Positions 22,947-35,099 of a DNA stretch of 64,000 bases are shown here, one piece after another. This DNA is from Botrytis cinerea B05.10 (lineage: Eukaryota > Ascomycota > Leotiomycetes > Helotiales > Sclerotiniaceae). The translations under genes and the position numbers were made by a program. The DNA is taken from assembly GCF_000143535.2 (NCBI RefSeq), contig NC_037314.1, positions 2,418,001-2,482,000 on the forward strand. The letters are read 5' to 3'. Each line of letters opens with the position of its first letter. Position 1 is the first letter of the stretch. A model generated the notes under the pieces. The model was not told the origin of the DNA, ran no database searches, and saw nothing but the letters and a program-made list of their open reading frames with translations.

Positions 22947-23819
22947 ATAGAGACCAACGTGGAAGGGTAGAGTTTTCGAAATAAAAAGAAAGAATTTGGA
23001 ATAGGAAGACAGCGCTGATGAAGGGAACGGTTTGATATTCAATAATATTACATTCCAAGATCCCAACGCACCCTCAACCAATTTTAAGCCACCCAAACCC
23101 CTTCAGACAATGGGAATGTGACTATTGTCCCCATAGCTTTGGTGATAAGCCGAGAATTTTCCTTGCACCTCATGCCTTTCAATTGACATAAAATCACGGA
23201 AGGAGGTGTTAGGCCGCCTCCGACTTGAAGGTTCAGTCATCTTTCTCGAGACATACTAGTCACTGATCAATTAATATCAGGTAAATTAAAATGATCTCTG
23301 ATCGCTGATCGTTGGTGACAGATTATAAGAATGAAAGTGTGAATGGTATCATCATTTGAGGTTGAGAGAATTGTTTATTGATGTTTAATAAAGAGCTCGA
23401 GAGGAGAGAAATGTCCCATTGAGACGGAGACGGAGACGGGACGAGTGCGCACTAGGCCGTATAGATATTAGAATGAATAAAGGACCCCTAAGAACGTACA
23501 GCGAATGCGACATGCAACAAATTTCAAATTTTTAGTCGAGGACACAGCATAATCACGTGTGTCCATGTGATTGGTGGGCCGAGTTTAGTCCGTTTTGTTA
23601 ATAGATGCTCACCGGGAGTTACAAAAACTTGCACTTTTTATGTTTTTACAGTGGGCACTGATCCTCATGGCTCCGCAATCAGAAGTCATCTTTCTCCACC
23701 TGTAGTCATTCGATTAATGGCAAAACAATTGAAATGAAAAGTCCATGCAACGGTAGCAGAATCATGATATCTGCAAGCCCTGCCATCGAAGCCCGCAATA
23801 ACAAAAAGCAAAATTGAAT
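22947..23819. other. Promoter side of the acyl-CoA synthetase; otherwise empty
   Basis: About 870 bp upstream of the acyl-CoA synthetase start, ending at a tRNA gene. No ORF with family features and no clear regulatory motif cluster. Confidence 0.5.
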
Positions 23820-23900
23820 CGACGTCGGCATGATTCGAACATGCGCCCCCGAAAGGAATTGATTTCTAGTCAATCACGTTAACCACTCCGTCACGACGCC
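23820..23900 (-). tRNA. tRNA-Ser (AGA)
   Basis: An 81-nt class II tRNA on the minus strand. Acceptor stem ggcgtcg pairs with cgacgtc with one G-U pair and discriminator G. The anticodon loop ctagaaa gives anticodon AGA. A long variable arm (ttcctttcgggggc region) and a T-arm gcatg-ttcgaat-catgc complete the serine layout. No intron. Confidence 0.95.
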
Positions 23901-25292
23901 GTTGATGATTACATAAAAGATTTCGCGTGTTAGCAGCTATATACTAGCGTCAGATTATTAGTAGCAGTGGATCCATCAGATGAGATTTCCTTCAACGAAT
24001 GTGTGATGGGATTTGCAGAGCATTTGGCAGACAACGAAAACACTGCTCTCGGCTTTGCCCCTCGAAGGAACGGCCCACTATATTCAAGTATTTGGGTTTT
24101 ACACACGACATCGAACGGAAGATCTTTCTCTCGCAGGTAAACTCTCCTATCAACGGAGCTTTTGGCTGCGCTAGATACAGATATGTCCATACGGATAATC
24201 CGCCGTGGGGGATCTGCACACTGATCGAATTAACCAGAATTAGGAAGTCCTCAGACGATTAAACCAGGAAGAATACGCCGCTAGTTGTCTAGTATTTGGT
24301 ATTGATATTGTGCCTAAGTTGTTGGAGCCTCTGAACTTGACCTCGTCAACCTCTACAATGGAAGTGAGGGCATTTGCCTTCAACCTCGATACATGAATTG
24401 CATGCCTATTACTGGCGACTGGTGCGGTTGCACAGCTGCGCCGCCATGTACACACATAATCCCGACGCTTGAGCATTCAAATCCACGCCAACCCCGCACC
24501 AACGTTCATGCTCTCTTACCATATTCAGTTATATGATGCATCGAGATGGCGAAACCGGCCGGTAAGCACTGAGAAGACGGCTGAACATGCAATGTGATAT
24601 CCGGTATTCTCGGGATGTTGCATGGGAGCGTATCACAGAGCAGGGGCTGAGTGGGTGCCACAACAGCAATAGATTCTATAAATTCAAAATTGACAGCAAT
24701 ATAAAATGCATAGCTACTTCAAATACATTGTATTCATTCGATGGTAGCTATTTAGTGGGCAACAGAAACTCCGGAACACGCTTCCTTGGAATATTGTACC
24801 CTCCTTCTTGCTTTCTTTTCCCCTTCCCCTCTGGACGGATTGGAAGCTTGTTGGTTGTCTTCTGATACCCGAGACACCGGGTGATAATCTAGACACTTTC
24901 CGGTTGAACCGGCAAGTACATATTTCACCAGTCTGTCTTCTTCTGTTCGAATCAAACAAAAGTTTAAGGTGTGCTTGTGTGTGTGTATGTGTGTATGTGT
25001 GTGCACGTTGACACGACCCCTTTACTGATAAGTTGAACAAATAACTCGCTCGGGTTAACCATCATTATCTATCTTATCGGATAACTTGGACAGAATTTTA
25101 TAGTTTTACACTCATCTATCCATCCCACCCCATTGACATTCTCCGCCCCTCGGCCCCTCTCATATCTCGACCAGGACATTCGCGTGTCGGTACTTGTTGT
25201 CTCCCGTAGAATCTTTAGTGTCTTCTCCACCTTCACTTCCGACAAACATAACATAATACGATCAAATTGGCGACGACAACCCTCTACTCGAC
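23901..25292. other. Intergenic region upstream of the Zn2Cys6 gene
   Basis: About 1.4 kb. Contains a GT-rich microsatellite at 24969-25005. Overlapping short ORFs on both strands have no family features. The last few hundred bases should be the promoter and 5' UTR of the transcription factor gene. Confidence 0.5.
24969..25005. repeat. GT-rich microsatellite
   Basis: Alternating GT with occasional A or C (gtgtgtatgtgtgt pattern), about 37 bp, in the upstream region of the Zn2Cys6 gene. Confidence 0.85.
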
Positions 25293-27402
25293 ATGTCAAG
25301 CCGGAAGAGAATATCGCAAGCTTGTAAACCATGTGGCATTAAGAAAATAAAGGTATAATCTTACTTTCTCCAGTACAATGTACACGCAAGAATGAATCTC
25401 GCCATTGACTAGTCGATTCACACAGTGTGATGGCGGGGCTCCCGTGTGCGGACCTTGCCTAAAGAGAAACGGAGAATGTTCTTATGGTATATCAAAACGT
25501 GGGCATTTTCCACGGAAATTCAATGATGATGGAAGGTGCGTAGCCAATTGCACATCTTGTAAACACTTGATACTCATTGGATCATATCAGCCCAAACACT
25601 GCCGGTCGTGAAAGCTCATCTCACCCATCGCCTATTCAACAACCTTTAGGAGGTAGTCGCCTTCCTATTACATGCTCTGACACGCCACTCAACCCTCAAG
25701 GCTCTGTCAGGCCATCCTCAGGTTATACCCACAGCTCGTCGTCGCAAAGAAAAGATGCCGGACCAAAGAAATATCCTTTCAATGCTGAGGTAACAAAGCG
25801 TTTGTTTCAAACTTACTTCGATTGTATTCATCCACTATGGCCGATTCTGTACAAACCCATGTACACTTCATTCGATTACATGTACCCTTCACCAACCATC
25901 CCAAATGTCTTGGCATGTGCAATGTTCGCCATCGCGGCTTGTGTAGAAAAGCTTCAACCGGTTTCACAGCCATTCGATGACCCGCACATCATGGGATCGG
26001 AAGAGCCTCGCTTTTATTTCGAGGAATCCCTGAACTTGCTACAAAGAAGCAATGATACCAGTGATAAATCATTGAAGAATGCTTTCACTCCTTCAATCGT
26101 AAATTGCCAAACATTGACAATACTTTCACTGCAGCAGCATGGAGTAGCTGAATATTCACGAGCGGCGATTTTCTGTGGACTTGCGTCATCAATGGCTATC
26201 GAGTTACGCCTGCATAGACCTCACGAAGCGCATGGTCCACAGTGTGAAATTCGTTATCGTCTCTGGTGGAATCTATTCATTCTCGAGAAGATGATTTCTT
26301 GCGAAATGGGGAGGCCAGTGATGTTAAGAGTCGAGGAAACTGACACTCCATATCCCTCGACCTCCGAGGCGGATGAATTTGAACTACTTCCTAGTAGAAT
26401 GAAGCGACAGAATACGACTAATATAAATGTTGTTGGCAAGATGCATACGCTTTCAATCCTTGTGACAACTATTCAACTTTCAGTCACAATGGAAAGACTT
26501 TCGAGAGAAGTGTATGGTTTGATGAGCCGGAGAGCAATTCGGGATGACCGAAGCTTCGGTGAAGGAAAACGCATGGAGATATGGTCTTCTTTTCAGAAGT
26601 GGGAGAGCGATACTGAAGCTTCCCCCTTACGCTTAGATTTGAGCAGCGATGTGACGTCAGTTCCTGGTGTCGTTACTAACTATGTTGTAAGTGTACAATT
26701 TATTGATGTCTGGTCTATGCTCATTGAATCTAGATCATGCACTCAGGAGTGATTCTTTTACATCGCCCTTTCATTGCTCGATGGATATCAAACCCTGCAA
26801 GTACCAATGCATCGGCGCACCCGCTCAAGATTTGCCTGAATAGTGCCAATGCAATTTGTGCTATCTTGGAGAAGTACTTCGATCATTTCTATGGCCTGCC
26901 ATGTGACATGGTATTTAGTATTTTTACAGCTGCAAGCACGCTTTTATATCAATCAAAGCAACCGGATGGGGGTGATAATGCAGAATCACAACGCCGTCTC
27001 AAGATGTGTATTCACTGGCTTTCTGTTCTTGGAAAAGGTTGGAATAGTGCTGGAGCTCGCCAACAGCTTTTGGTAGATTGTATGTCCTTGATTCTACAAT
27101 TCACAAGTCTGTGGCTAATCTTTGAAGTATCAGCAATGCCACGGGATGTTAATATGACAACTCTAGTTAATGCAGCCGCAGCTGTTGATGCCCAGGAATC
27201 AACATCCTCACAGCTTTTATCTGAGCAGGAATTAATGTATGCCCGACACTCGACAGCAGATACTACTCCTGGCACAGCGAAACCTGGAGCAGCAGAGGAC
27301 TGGGAGTTTTTGAGAGGATTTGGAGATTCTTCTGATGAATTTTACATTCTAGATGAAGAACTTCGAGTTTTACTTGAGAGTGATCAGCAGTGGAATCTCT
27401 AA
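25293..27402 (+). CDS. Zn2Cys6 transcription factor with fungal-specific regulatory domain
   Basis: Exons 25293-25352, 25426-25535, 25591-26686 and 26734-27402 give 644 aa. The first intron splits the zinc cluster. Residues about 11-38 hold the six cysteines in the expected C-x2-C-x6-C-x6-C-x2-C-x6-C spacing (ACKPCGIKKIKC, then VCGPCLKRNGEC). A Ser/Pro-rich linker follows, then a fungal transcription factor middle homology region from about residue 110 (KRLFQTYFDCIHPLWPILYK), including LRLHRPHEA and YRLWWNLFILE, usual markers of the domain. It would bind DNA in the nucleus and regulate a metabolic pathway. Its stop is 71 bp from the stop of a convergent permease gene, and an amine oxidase lies beyond that, so it is a reasonable candidate regulator of amine or amino-acid use; this is inferred from position only. 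Confidence 0.93.
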
Positions 27403-27473
27403 GTTCCATAGCTCAGTTCGTTAAAAAAGGAATCATTACGCTTATCAAATTCGATCCTATAATTCTACCACCT

Positions 27474-29355
27474 CTACATTTCAATAATTCCGATAGGTCC
27501 ATTATATTCCCGTCTTCCAAAGCAGAAATAGAATATCGCACCAAAAAACAACCATCCGCCCATGACAACCACGCTGTAGTTCATATTCTGTGCGGTGACA
27601 GGCTGCACACTGGGAAAAGTGCAGAATACTATCGCCACGAGAAGCCAAACAACAGCAATGACATTGACTATCAATCCCAATGTGTCACCTAACCTAAACG
27701 GTCCATATTGGCTTCTCTTGATATTTTTTCTACCATAGATTATCATGTAGACAATTGGCACAAGATAGGATGCATACATTCCCAGAACGGACATCGATAC
27801 GATGGCATTGAATGCAGTACTATTCCCGAGGTATATCAGACCAAGCAGCATTTCCAATATAGTCAAGGCTACAATAGCCCGAACAGGTACTTGTGTGGTC
27901 GGGCTGATGTGAGCGAAATACCTCGAATATGGAGTTGCGGAATCCCGAGCAAATGCCCAATATGTTCTTGAGGTTGAGGTACAACCAGCCGCGTTGGCAG
28001 CTACGGCAATAAAACAGACGGCCATGATCATAATGGTTGCCCCAGCGGTATTATTCGTAACGTTTTGATATAGCTGCATGAATGGGAAGCCGGTCGGGGA
28101 TGCAAGTACTAGAATTACAACTATCAGCAGTCTTTCTCTCCTTGGATCGTCCGCCACCGAATTTTATTTCATCAGGGCGTTCATGGATAGAAAATGATAG
28201 AAAAATAATTGCTTACGTTCATTTAAGTCGCCAAGGGAATACAACAGCATGATGCAATACCCAAGTCCCAACATTCCATTCACAGCAACGCTCCCGACCA
28301 TAGCAATTGGGACATCTCGTGCAGGTCGTGGCATCTCTTCTGCTAAATGACAAGCCGCATCATAACTTTGCGGAGTAGTCAGTACAAAGCAATAAGCGAG
28401 CTAGGATACAACTTACCCAAGGAATGGATATACAGCACTCAAGAGACCCACAAGCCATGATACTCCGTCACTTTCCCAGCCACTGGTATTTGTTACCTCT
28501 GTAAAGACAAAATGAGCATCGTGCTTGGGTGCCATTACTCCGAGTACTGCCATGATTGCTATGAGACCGGCTAAATGTAGAATGCCTAAGACTATCAGCT
28601 CTGTTGGACTATCTTATTATGCTTTGGGGAAAGTTACCTGACGCCAAGTTTGTGTGTGGAAGTATCTTCGATCCCCATATATTCACAGCAGCAGAGTATA
28701 GAAGGACCAACCAGTAGAATAGCATACCCTGCCATCTTGTTGGCACATAGCTATCTGGATTATTGAGTGTTACAAGGCCTTGGAATTGCAGTCCTGCGGA
28801 AAATGCCGCTGATGCTGTAAGAACAATTTGTCCACCGATGGAGATCCAACCTGTGAACCAGGATGCAATCTTCATCTGGCTTTTTGGGGCCAGAGCAGCG
28901 ACGAAATGATATTGTCCTATGCCATGTCATCAGCGTTAGACAATATTCTGAAACGAGTTTGTTTGTTGGGTTATCACTTACCGCCAGCCGTCGGCCAGAT
29001 GGATGCAATTTCAGCTAGTGATGATGATATCGCCAAACTCCCGATCAACGAAATGCAGCTGCACAGATATCAATGAGATTAGCCTCTTTCGTGTGGCTAA
29101 CATTACTTACTAGTTATAGAAAAGACATGGAGCTCCGCCATTTGCTAATGCTGCTGCTACAACACTGGACAGTGCTTCCCAAGTTGCCATCAAGCAAAGG
29201 CATAATGAGCCAAGTGACCAGACCGAGAAGTCTTTGCGTAGTTCCTCCACATGCCCTGCTATTGGAACCTCTCCCTTTTCTTCTTCTATTCCGATGAATG
29301 ACGGCCGGGACTCTTTCATCATGTCCTCCTTTTTGCACTCGCTTTCGAAATCCAT
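27474..29355 (-). CDS. APC-family amino acid / GABA / choline-type permease
   Basis: Six exons: 29111-29355, 28982-29058, 28638-28916, 28417-28591, 28217-28365 and 27474-28108, giving 519 aa with about 12 transmembrane helices. The hydrophilic N-terminus is followed by FSVWSLGSLCLCLMATWEA (first helix), then IASIWPTAGGQYHFVAALAP, a stretch typical of fungal GABA/choline/amino-acid permeases of the Uga4/Hnm1/Bat1 group, YDAACHLAEEMPRPARDVP in the loop after helix 6, and SRTYWAFARD before the distal helices. It would import an amino acid or amine across the plasma membrane by proton symport. Substrate cannot be read from sequence. It shares a GATA-site-rich promoter with a copper amine oxidase, which favours a nitrogenous substrate. 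Confidence 0.92.
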
Positions 29356-30146
29356 GTTGAAAGAAAACCTCACAATATGAGTCGAAAAATCAATCTCGTT
29401 GAAGTTGATTGTGCAATACCAGAATCAAATACTGTCAAGTAATTGATATAAACATTTCAAATCAAGATAGACGAGAAAAAGAGGAGGTGCAGGACACTCC
29501 AGGCCTATCTCTATCTCATATCAAACTTCCAAGCGATAGAAAGCGGACCTCTTCCGTTATCAAGCCAATATGAAGACTGTAATTTTGAACTGTCATGTTG
29601 AACTAGTCCGAAAAAGCTTAATAAGATTGAATGCCGACGTTGAGACGAGAATGAAACGTCTGCCATGTACAATTCTCACAGCACGACAGCGCTAGTGGAT
29701 ACTGTTATTGGGACAATCGGACTCGATTGGTGATAGGTATTAGCGATACCGGGTATTTGATTTGATACCCGTGTCCGTGATCTGACAACAACCGAGATAA
29801 CCGAGATAACCGAATGGACATGTGTATCTACCAATCATATGTAGAGTAGAATGGAGCGTGCAATCGGAAGAGTTATATTTATGTAATGTATATCACTTCC
29901 AAGCCGGGTAAGTGATGGCGATGTTGGCACATAACCGATCGTCTACAATGTTACCAATGACTTTGTACCACGCTTTATATATTAATTTGTTTTTCCTCTC
30001 AGCTGCTTTATATTTCACATCTTTCTTCACACTCTTTATTCAGGTTGCACAGTAAAATCATACTCTTCGTACTTTAACAATATCTTGTCAACCAGAATTC
30101 AATACCATCACCACCACAGCACAAACCACACAAATAACCCTGCACC
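29356..30146. promoter_or_regulatory. Shared divergent promoter, permease / copper amine oxidase
   Basis: The 791 bp between two divergent start codons. It contains eight HGATAR motifs counting both strands, at about 29465, 29505, 29511, 29534, 29557, 29731, 29795 and 29804; two form a tandem accgagataa repeat. This is the binding sequence of AreA/Nit2-type GATA activators of nitrogen-catabolite genes. About three would be expected by chance in AT-rich DNA of this length. Confidence 0.6.
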
Positions 30147-32402
30147 ATGGCCCCTCCAACCTCGAGGCCTCACCCCCTCACTCAACTTTCTCTCCCCGAA
30201 TCCAACATAGCTCGCGACACTATCTTGGCTGCCCACAAACCAGCCCTGGTATCCTTCCGCACCATCGCTCTCGAAGAACCTCTCAAAGCCGAGCTCCAAA
30301 AATTTCTAGCACTAGAACATGCCGGCGCTTTAGATGCTTCAACTGCCTACCCCAAGAGACTCGCAAGAGTAGCTTATGATGTTATTGGCAGTAGTAAGAT
30401 ACCCAAGTACCATGAGAGTCTTGTGGATGTTGAGGAGAGCGTTGAGGTGAACAGAGATGTGGTTGATGAAATGCAGCATGCTGCTTTGACGCTGTACGTT
30501 ATATTCCCCATTCCCATTTTTTCTTTCTTTTTTTTTTTGCATCACAGCTAACACATGACCAAAGAGGTGAATTCGACGAGCTAGTCAAAGCTGTCTGGGC
30601 ATCTCCTGTGTTCAAAGAGGAACTCGCACAACTGATTATCCCAGAAGGATTTGAGGTTGTTGTCGAGCCGTGGCCATATGGAGGAAGTATCACCGAGGAA
30701 AATCCTCGATACTTCCAAGGTCTGTGTTTTGCCCAGGACACTCGCAATGGAAACCCAGATTCAAACTTCTATGGATATCCTCTTCCTCTGATTCCAGTCA
30801 TGGATGCTTCTACAAAGGAGATTGTAAGGATTGATAAACTTGCTACGGGGGGTATCGAAGATGGGTTTCAAGAGGGCACATATGACAAGGAAATCTTGAA
30901 ACATTGCAAGCCAGCGGAATATGTACCGGAGCTGTTGGAGAATGGAACGAGAAAGGATATGAAACCTATCAATGTGGTGCAGCCCGAAGGAGCGAGTTTC
31001 ACTGTTGGAGAAGATGATAGTTTGGTGGAGTGGCAGAAGTGGAGATTCAGAGTGGGATTCAATCACAGGGAGGGAGCTACCATTCATGATGTGCATTACG
31101 ATGGCAGAAGTGTTTTGTATCGATTGAGTGTTTCAGAGATGGTATGTTTGATTGATTCTTGGATTGCGTTGGAATATGGTGCTAATGATTCTACAAAAAG
31201 ACTGTTCCATACGCAGATGCTCGATCACCATTTTTCCGCAAGCAAGCCTTTGATTTCGGAGATGGTGGTGCAGGAAACTGCGCCAACAACCTCGAGCTAG
31301 GATGCGATTGTCTAGGTGTCATCAAGGTTCGTATCTCCCCCCAGTCCTAGATCTTGAGAACCTCCCAATATCTAACAAATCTCAGTACTTCGACGGCACC
31401 AAAACCGAAAGCAACGGCACCGTCTCCACAAGCCCCAACGTCATCTGTCTCCACGAACAAGATGCCGGAATCGGCTGGAAACACACAAACTGGCGTACTA
31501 ACCGTGCAGTCGTCACCCGTCACCGCGAATTAGTAGTTCAATTCATCATCACCCTCGCCAACTATGAATACATCTTTGCATACAAATTCGATCTCGCGGG
31601 TGGTATCACTGTCGAGACACGTGCTACTGGTATCGTATCCGTCGTCTCGATCGATGCGGGTAAAAACAAGAGTGAGTACGGAAATGTTGTTTCTCCTGGC
31701 ATTTTGGCACAGAATCATCAACATATTTTCTGTGTGCGTATTGATCCCGCGATCGATGGACCATCCAATTCAGTCATGATTGAAGAATCCCATCCAGTGG
31801 CTGATAAGAAGAGGAATCCTTATGGAAATTTCTATGAAGTCATTTCCAAACAAGTAGAAAAAGCATCATGGCTGGATGCTAAGCCAATGAACAACATGGT
31901 TGTAAAGATGGTCAACCCAGGGAAGCAAAATCCAATTAGTGGAAAGAATGTAGGATACAAATTCATTCCAGCGGCGACACAGATGTTACTTGCGCAGGAT
32001 GATAGTATACAAGCTCAACGTGCGAGATTCGCTCAACATCATGTGTGGGTTACGAAATACAAGGATGGCGAATTGTATGCTGGTGGTAGATACACACTTC
32101 AGAGTCGCAAAGAAATTGACGGAGTTGGCGATGCAGTCGCGAGAGGAGAGACCCTAGGAAAGGAGGGAGAGGATGTGGTTGTGTGGAATTGTTTTGGATT
32201 AACACATAACCCAAGAGTGGAAGATTGGCCGGTCATGCCGGTGGAGATCCATGAGTTGAAGATCAAACCGGCAGATTTCTTTGAGGCGAACCCATCGATC
32301 GATGTTCCTAGCTCGAGGAACATGTCGTCGAAACTGGCGGGAGAGGGGAGTCCAAAGACAGAGGAAGAGAGTTGTTGTAAAGCAAATGGATCTAAGTTGT
32401 GA
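30147..32402 (+). CDS. Copper amine oxidase (primary-amine oxidase), peroxisomal
   Basis: Oxidises primary amines to aldehydes with release of ammonia and hydrogen peroxide, using copper and a self-processed topaquinone. Exons 30147-30493, 30565-31141, 31201-31326 and 31386-32402 give 688 aa, normal for the family. The topaquinone motif NYEY is present with its Tyr near residue 410. Copper ligands are visible as HQH (about 461 and 463) and the His of GLTHNPR (about 623). The catalytic Asp lies in VPYADARSPFF (about 314), and FDFGDGGAGN matches the conserved stretch after it. The protein ends in SKL, a perfect type 1 peroxisomal signal, which fits disposal of peroxide by catalase. The start has a good context (caccatgg). 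Divergent partner of the permease and probably under nitrogen control. Confidence 0.96.
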
Positions 32403-33151
32403 TTAGGAGGAAGTTTGAAATAGATAAATAAGTAGTGCTTGTACAAATAGCTTTGTGAATTATAATTTTTGCATCTAGTATTCTCTAAAACACAAAATAT
32501 CTGAACATGTACGTGAAAGTCTGCGGACACGCCACAACATATGAAGTTTTGTAGTCACCTTGTACATCCTCAGAGCGCGAGATATTAGTACGAGCATGAA
32601 AATTACCAAACAGGTATCTACACTACACAATGCATCACAAGGCACTAGCTTTTGAGGAATTCGATAGTACAATGCTGTGTATAGCAACAACTGCTTAAAG
32701 TCTGAAAAGCGGAGACGGGACGTAACAAGGATGTGAGATCATCTTCGAAGGCTGAAGCATTTTGAGCGCGGAAAACAACCGCGCTCTACTTGAAAGAACA
32801 AGGCAATTCACTAGATGTTCAGAGAGCTGGAGAATGATAAACGTAAGTCTTAATTCCATAGTTTGAGGCGTTCTGAAGGCGAAATATTTTGTCTGTTATC
32901 ACGGCTCACCTCTGACACCATTCGTGATGTGTAATTACGGTCTCGCTGTTGGTCAATTAGTTGTTCTCAGCCAAGTCTAAAGCAAAGACTGCGAACTTTG
33001 CCAACAGCGTTGTTGGTGGATCAAATGCAGAATTGGCTTCATATTGATCCGGAGATGTTTTTGATAGCTTTCTTGTCAATAACAAGAGACTACGTTACTT
33101 CGACATCTAGGATAGCCACACGGATGTGCATTAAAAGACATCAACTCACGC
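32403..33151. other. Intergenic region between convergent genes
   Basis: About 750 bp holding the 3' ends of the amine oxidase (plus) and the GH64 gene (minus). No gene recognised. Confidence 0.6.
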
Positions 33152-34293
33152 TCAACCGATAGAAACGGTGAACGACTTTGGCCAGCCACTAACAAAACCA
33201 GACTGATCAGTCTCCATACCAGATGAAACATCATCATATGGAAAAGCGTATCCCCGACCATGGTGATTTGCTTCATGAACAAGTCGAGCATAATGATTTG
33301 AGACCTTGTGTCGATAGAACTCCGATACTCTTTCCTTGTGTGGCTGATGGTTGTTGCTTAACAATGTCGATCGATTGAACGCCGCACTAATACGAGCCGT
33401 AAGAGGCCCTGTCGGCCCGGCATTGTTGGAAAATGGACCAGAACTACAACTAAAAATATCTGCAGTAGATGGCTTCGAAAAAGTCGCCAGACCAGGAAAC
33501 GTTAATTGCCCGTTGCATACACGGCCCTCAACCTTTCCCCATTCAGCTTGGGTATCGACAATTAATGGTGTGTGTGTATATTTGTCCCACACTTCATTGA
33601 CGTAAGATTCATAATAGCCATCAAAACCGGGTTCATGATTGGGGCTCAATACTCGAAGCTTTTGACCACCACTTTCTACAACCAATTTATCCCACCCTGC
33701 GCCATCAATTCGACTTTGTGCTCTTAGGCCTTCACAGATAGTCTCTAGAGCATCTGCTTTTAGACCATGGATTTCTTGTGGCCTGCCATTTTCAGGTATA
33801 AGTTTCATAGAAATTGGCAAGCTGACAAAGTCGACATAACTGTTGCAAATTAGCAATCTTGCAAGGCATTGGGCGATGGACAGAACAACCTTATATTGGC
33901 ATAAATCTGAGTTTGATTGAATGTAAACTCGCAAAATGCCCAGTTGGTATTGATGTTATGATCAGAAGGATTGGTGACAGATGGCTCAACCAGTGCCGGT
34001 CCTGGGTTGACGAAAAACTCCAATTTCTTCCCTATTGAGAACCAGATTCTTCCTCCAGCAAGAAGAGGAATTGTGGCAATAGTGGTACTACCTTGTTTCC
34101 CCAATCTGATAGCACAATCTGCTGAAAGTGGATGCACGGTGTGGGGTGGGGAGTCAGGGTAATATGGTGTCTTTCCGTCGGCTCTCAGTAGAAAGACACG
34201 GTTGTTGTTGTTTAGTGCTAGCCCTGTGATATAAGCATAAACGTCGTCCGAAGGGTACCGATTTTGGAGTTGAATATCTAGAGTTTGAGGCAT
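33152..34293 (-). CDS. GH64 beta-1,3-glucanase
   Basis: Hydrolyses long beta-1,3-glucans, as in laminaripentaose-producing enzymes. Exons 33890-34293 and 33152-33839 (junction ataag|gttgtt ... caacag|ttatg) give 363 aa. The N-terminal strand region (TLDIQLQNR, VYAYITGLAL) is typical of the GH64/thaumatin-like fold. FCEFTFN and SYVDFVSLP carry the two catalytic acids: Glu and Asp are exactly 16 residues apart, as in the characterised Streptomyces enzyme (E154/D170). GRGYAFPYDDV near the C-terminus is also conserved in the family. No classical signal peptide follows the chosen ATG (34293). An in-frame ATG at 34431 would add 46 residues with a hydrophobic stretch and cannot be excluded. Substrate could be the fungus's own wall or that of competitors. 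Confidence 0.93.
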
Positions 34294-35099
34294 GATAGTA
34301 TATGGGATGATAAAGTAACAGTAGACGTGTAGCAGAAGTTTCGTGTGACGGGTTAGTGAAGTTTGTGTATGATATATAGGAAGAAATACAGAGGGTGCAA
34401 TGTGAGAACTGTGGGGCAGCGAATCGAACATTTAACATGAAAATGCTCAATGACGTATGTAACAGCCGACTTTCATGAATTGGATGCCTTCTGAACAATC
34501 AAAACGCAAGAGATGGTAAAGATATTAGACTCAGCCCCGTAATGGTGGCGCATTATGGGTTATCGAAGCTTGGTCTGAACTTGCCATTGCACAAGTTAGA
34601 GAAGAGATGCTGAACTGGAGAGTTTATGTGCAAAGCGTTGTTTGATGACGCTCCACTGGGCCACTGCCATGAAGGCTTTTTCGCTTCGCTCTAGGAGAGC
34701 ACCTTGAACACATAGGTAGTTGACCGAATAGACAACAGATAAAGAAAGGGGGGAGGGGAGGCGTGTTTGTTTCGATATATGTCAAATAGATACATACAGT
34801 ACACCGTAGATGTGAATGGATGACTAAAGCCGCATCATGTGACCATCGCGTGCCGCTATCTCTAGACGAGCGGTGATGACTAATAGTTCCACACTAGCCG
34901 TGCACACAAATCCCACCCATCACCTTCATAGTTTTCCACCTTTTGGATTCCCCGAAAAACGGCAACCATCAAACATCATCAACGCAATCAACAACAGCTG
35001 CACCCATCAAAAAAGCACAGATAAACCCCTCGAGTATCAAACCTTGTCACCTTGCCATCTATTTTTATATAGGTGACGGTCTGGGGAACAACCGCCAAA
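34294..35099. promoter_or_regulatory. Divergent intergenic region, GH64 gene / Clr5-domain gene
   Basis: About 800 bp between divergent starts. Purine-rich tract (aaagaaaggggggagggg) near 34741-34758. No other gene or clear factor site. Confidence 0.5.
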
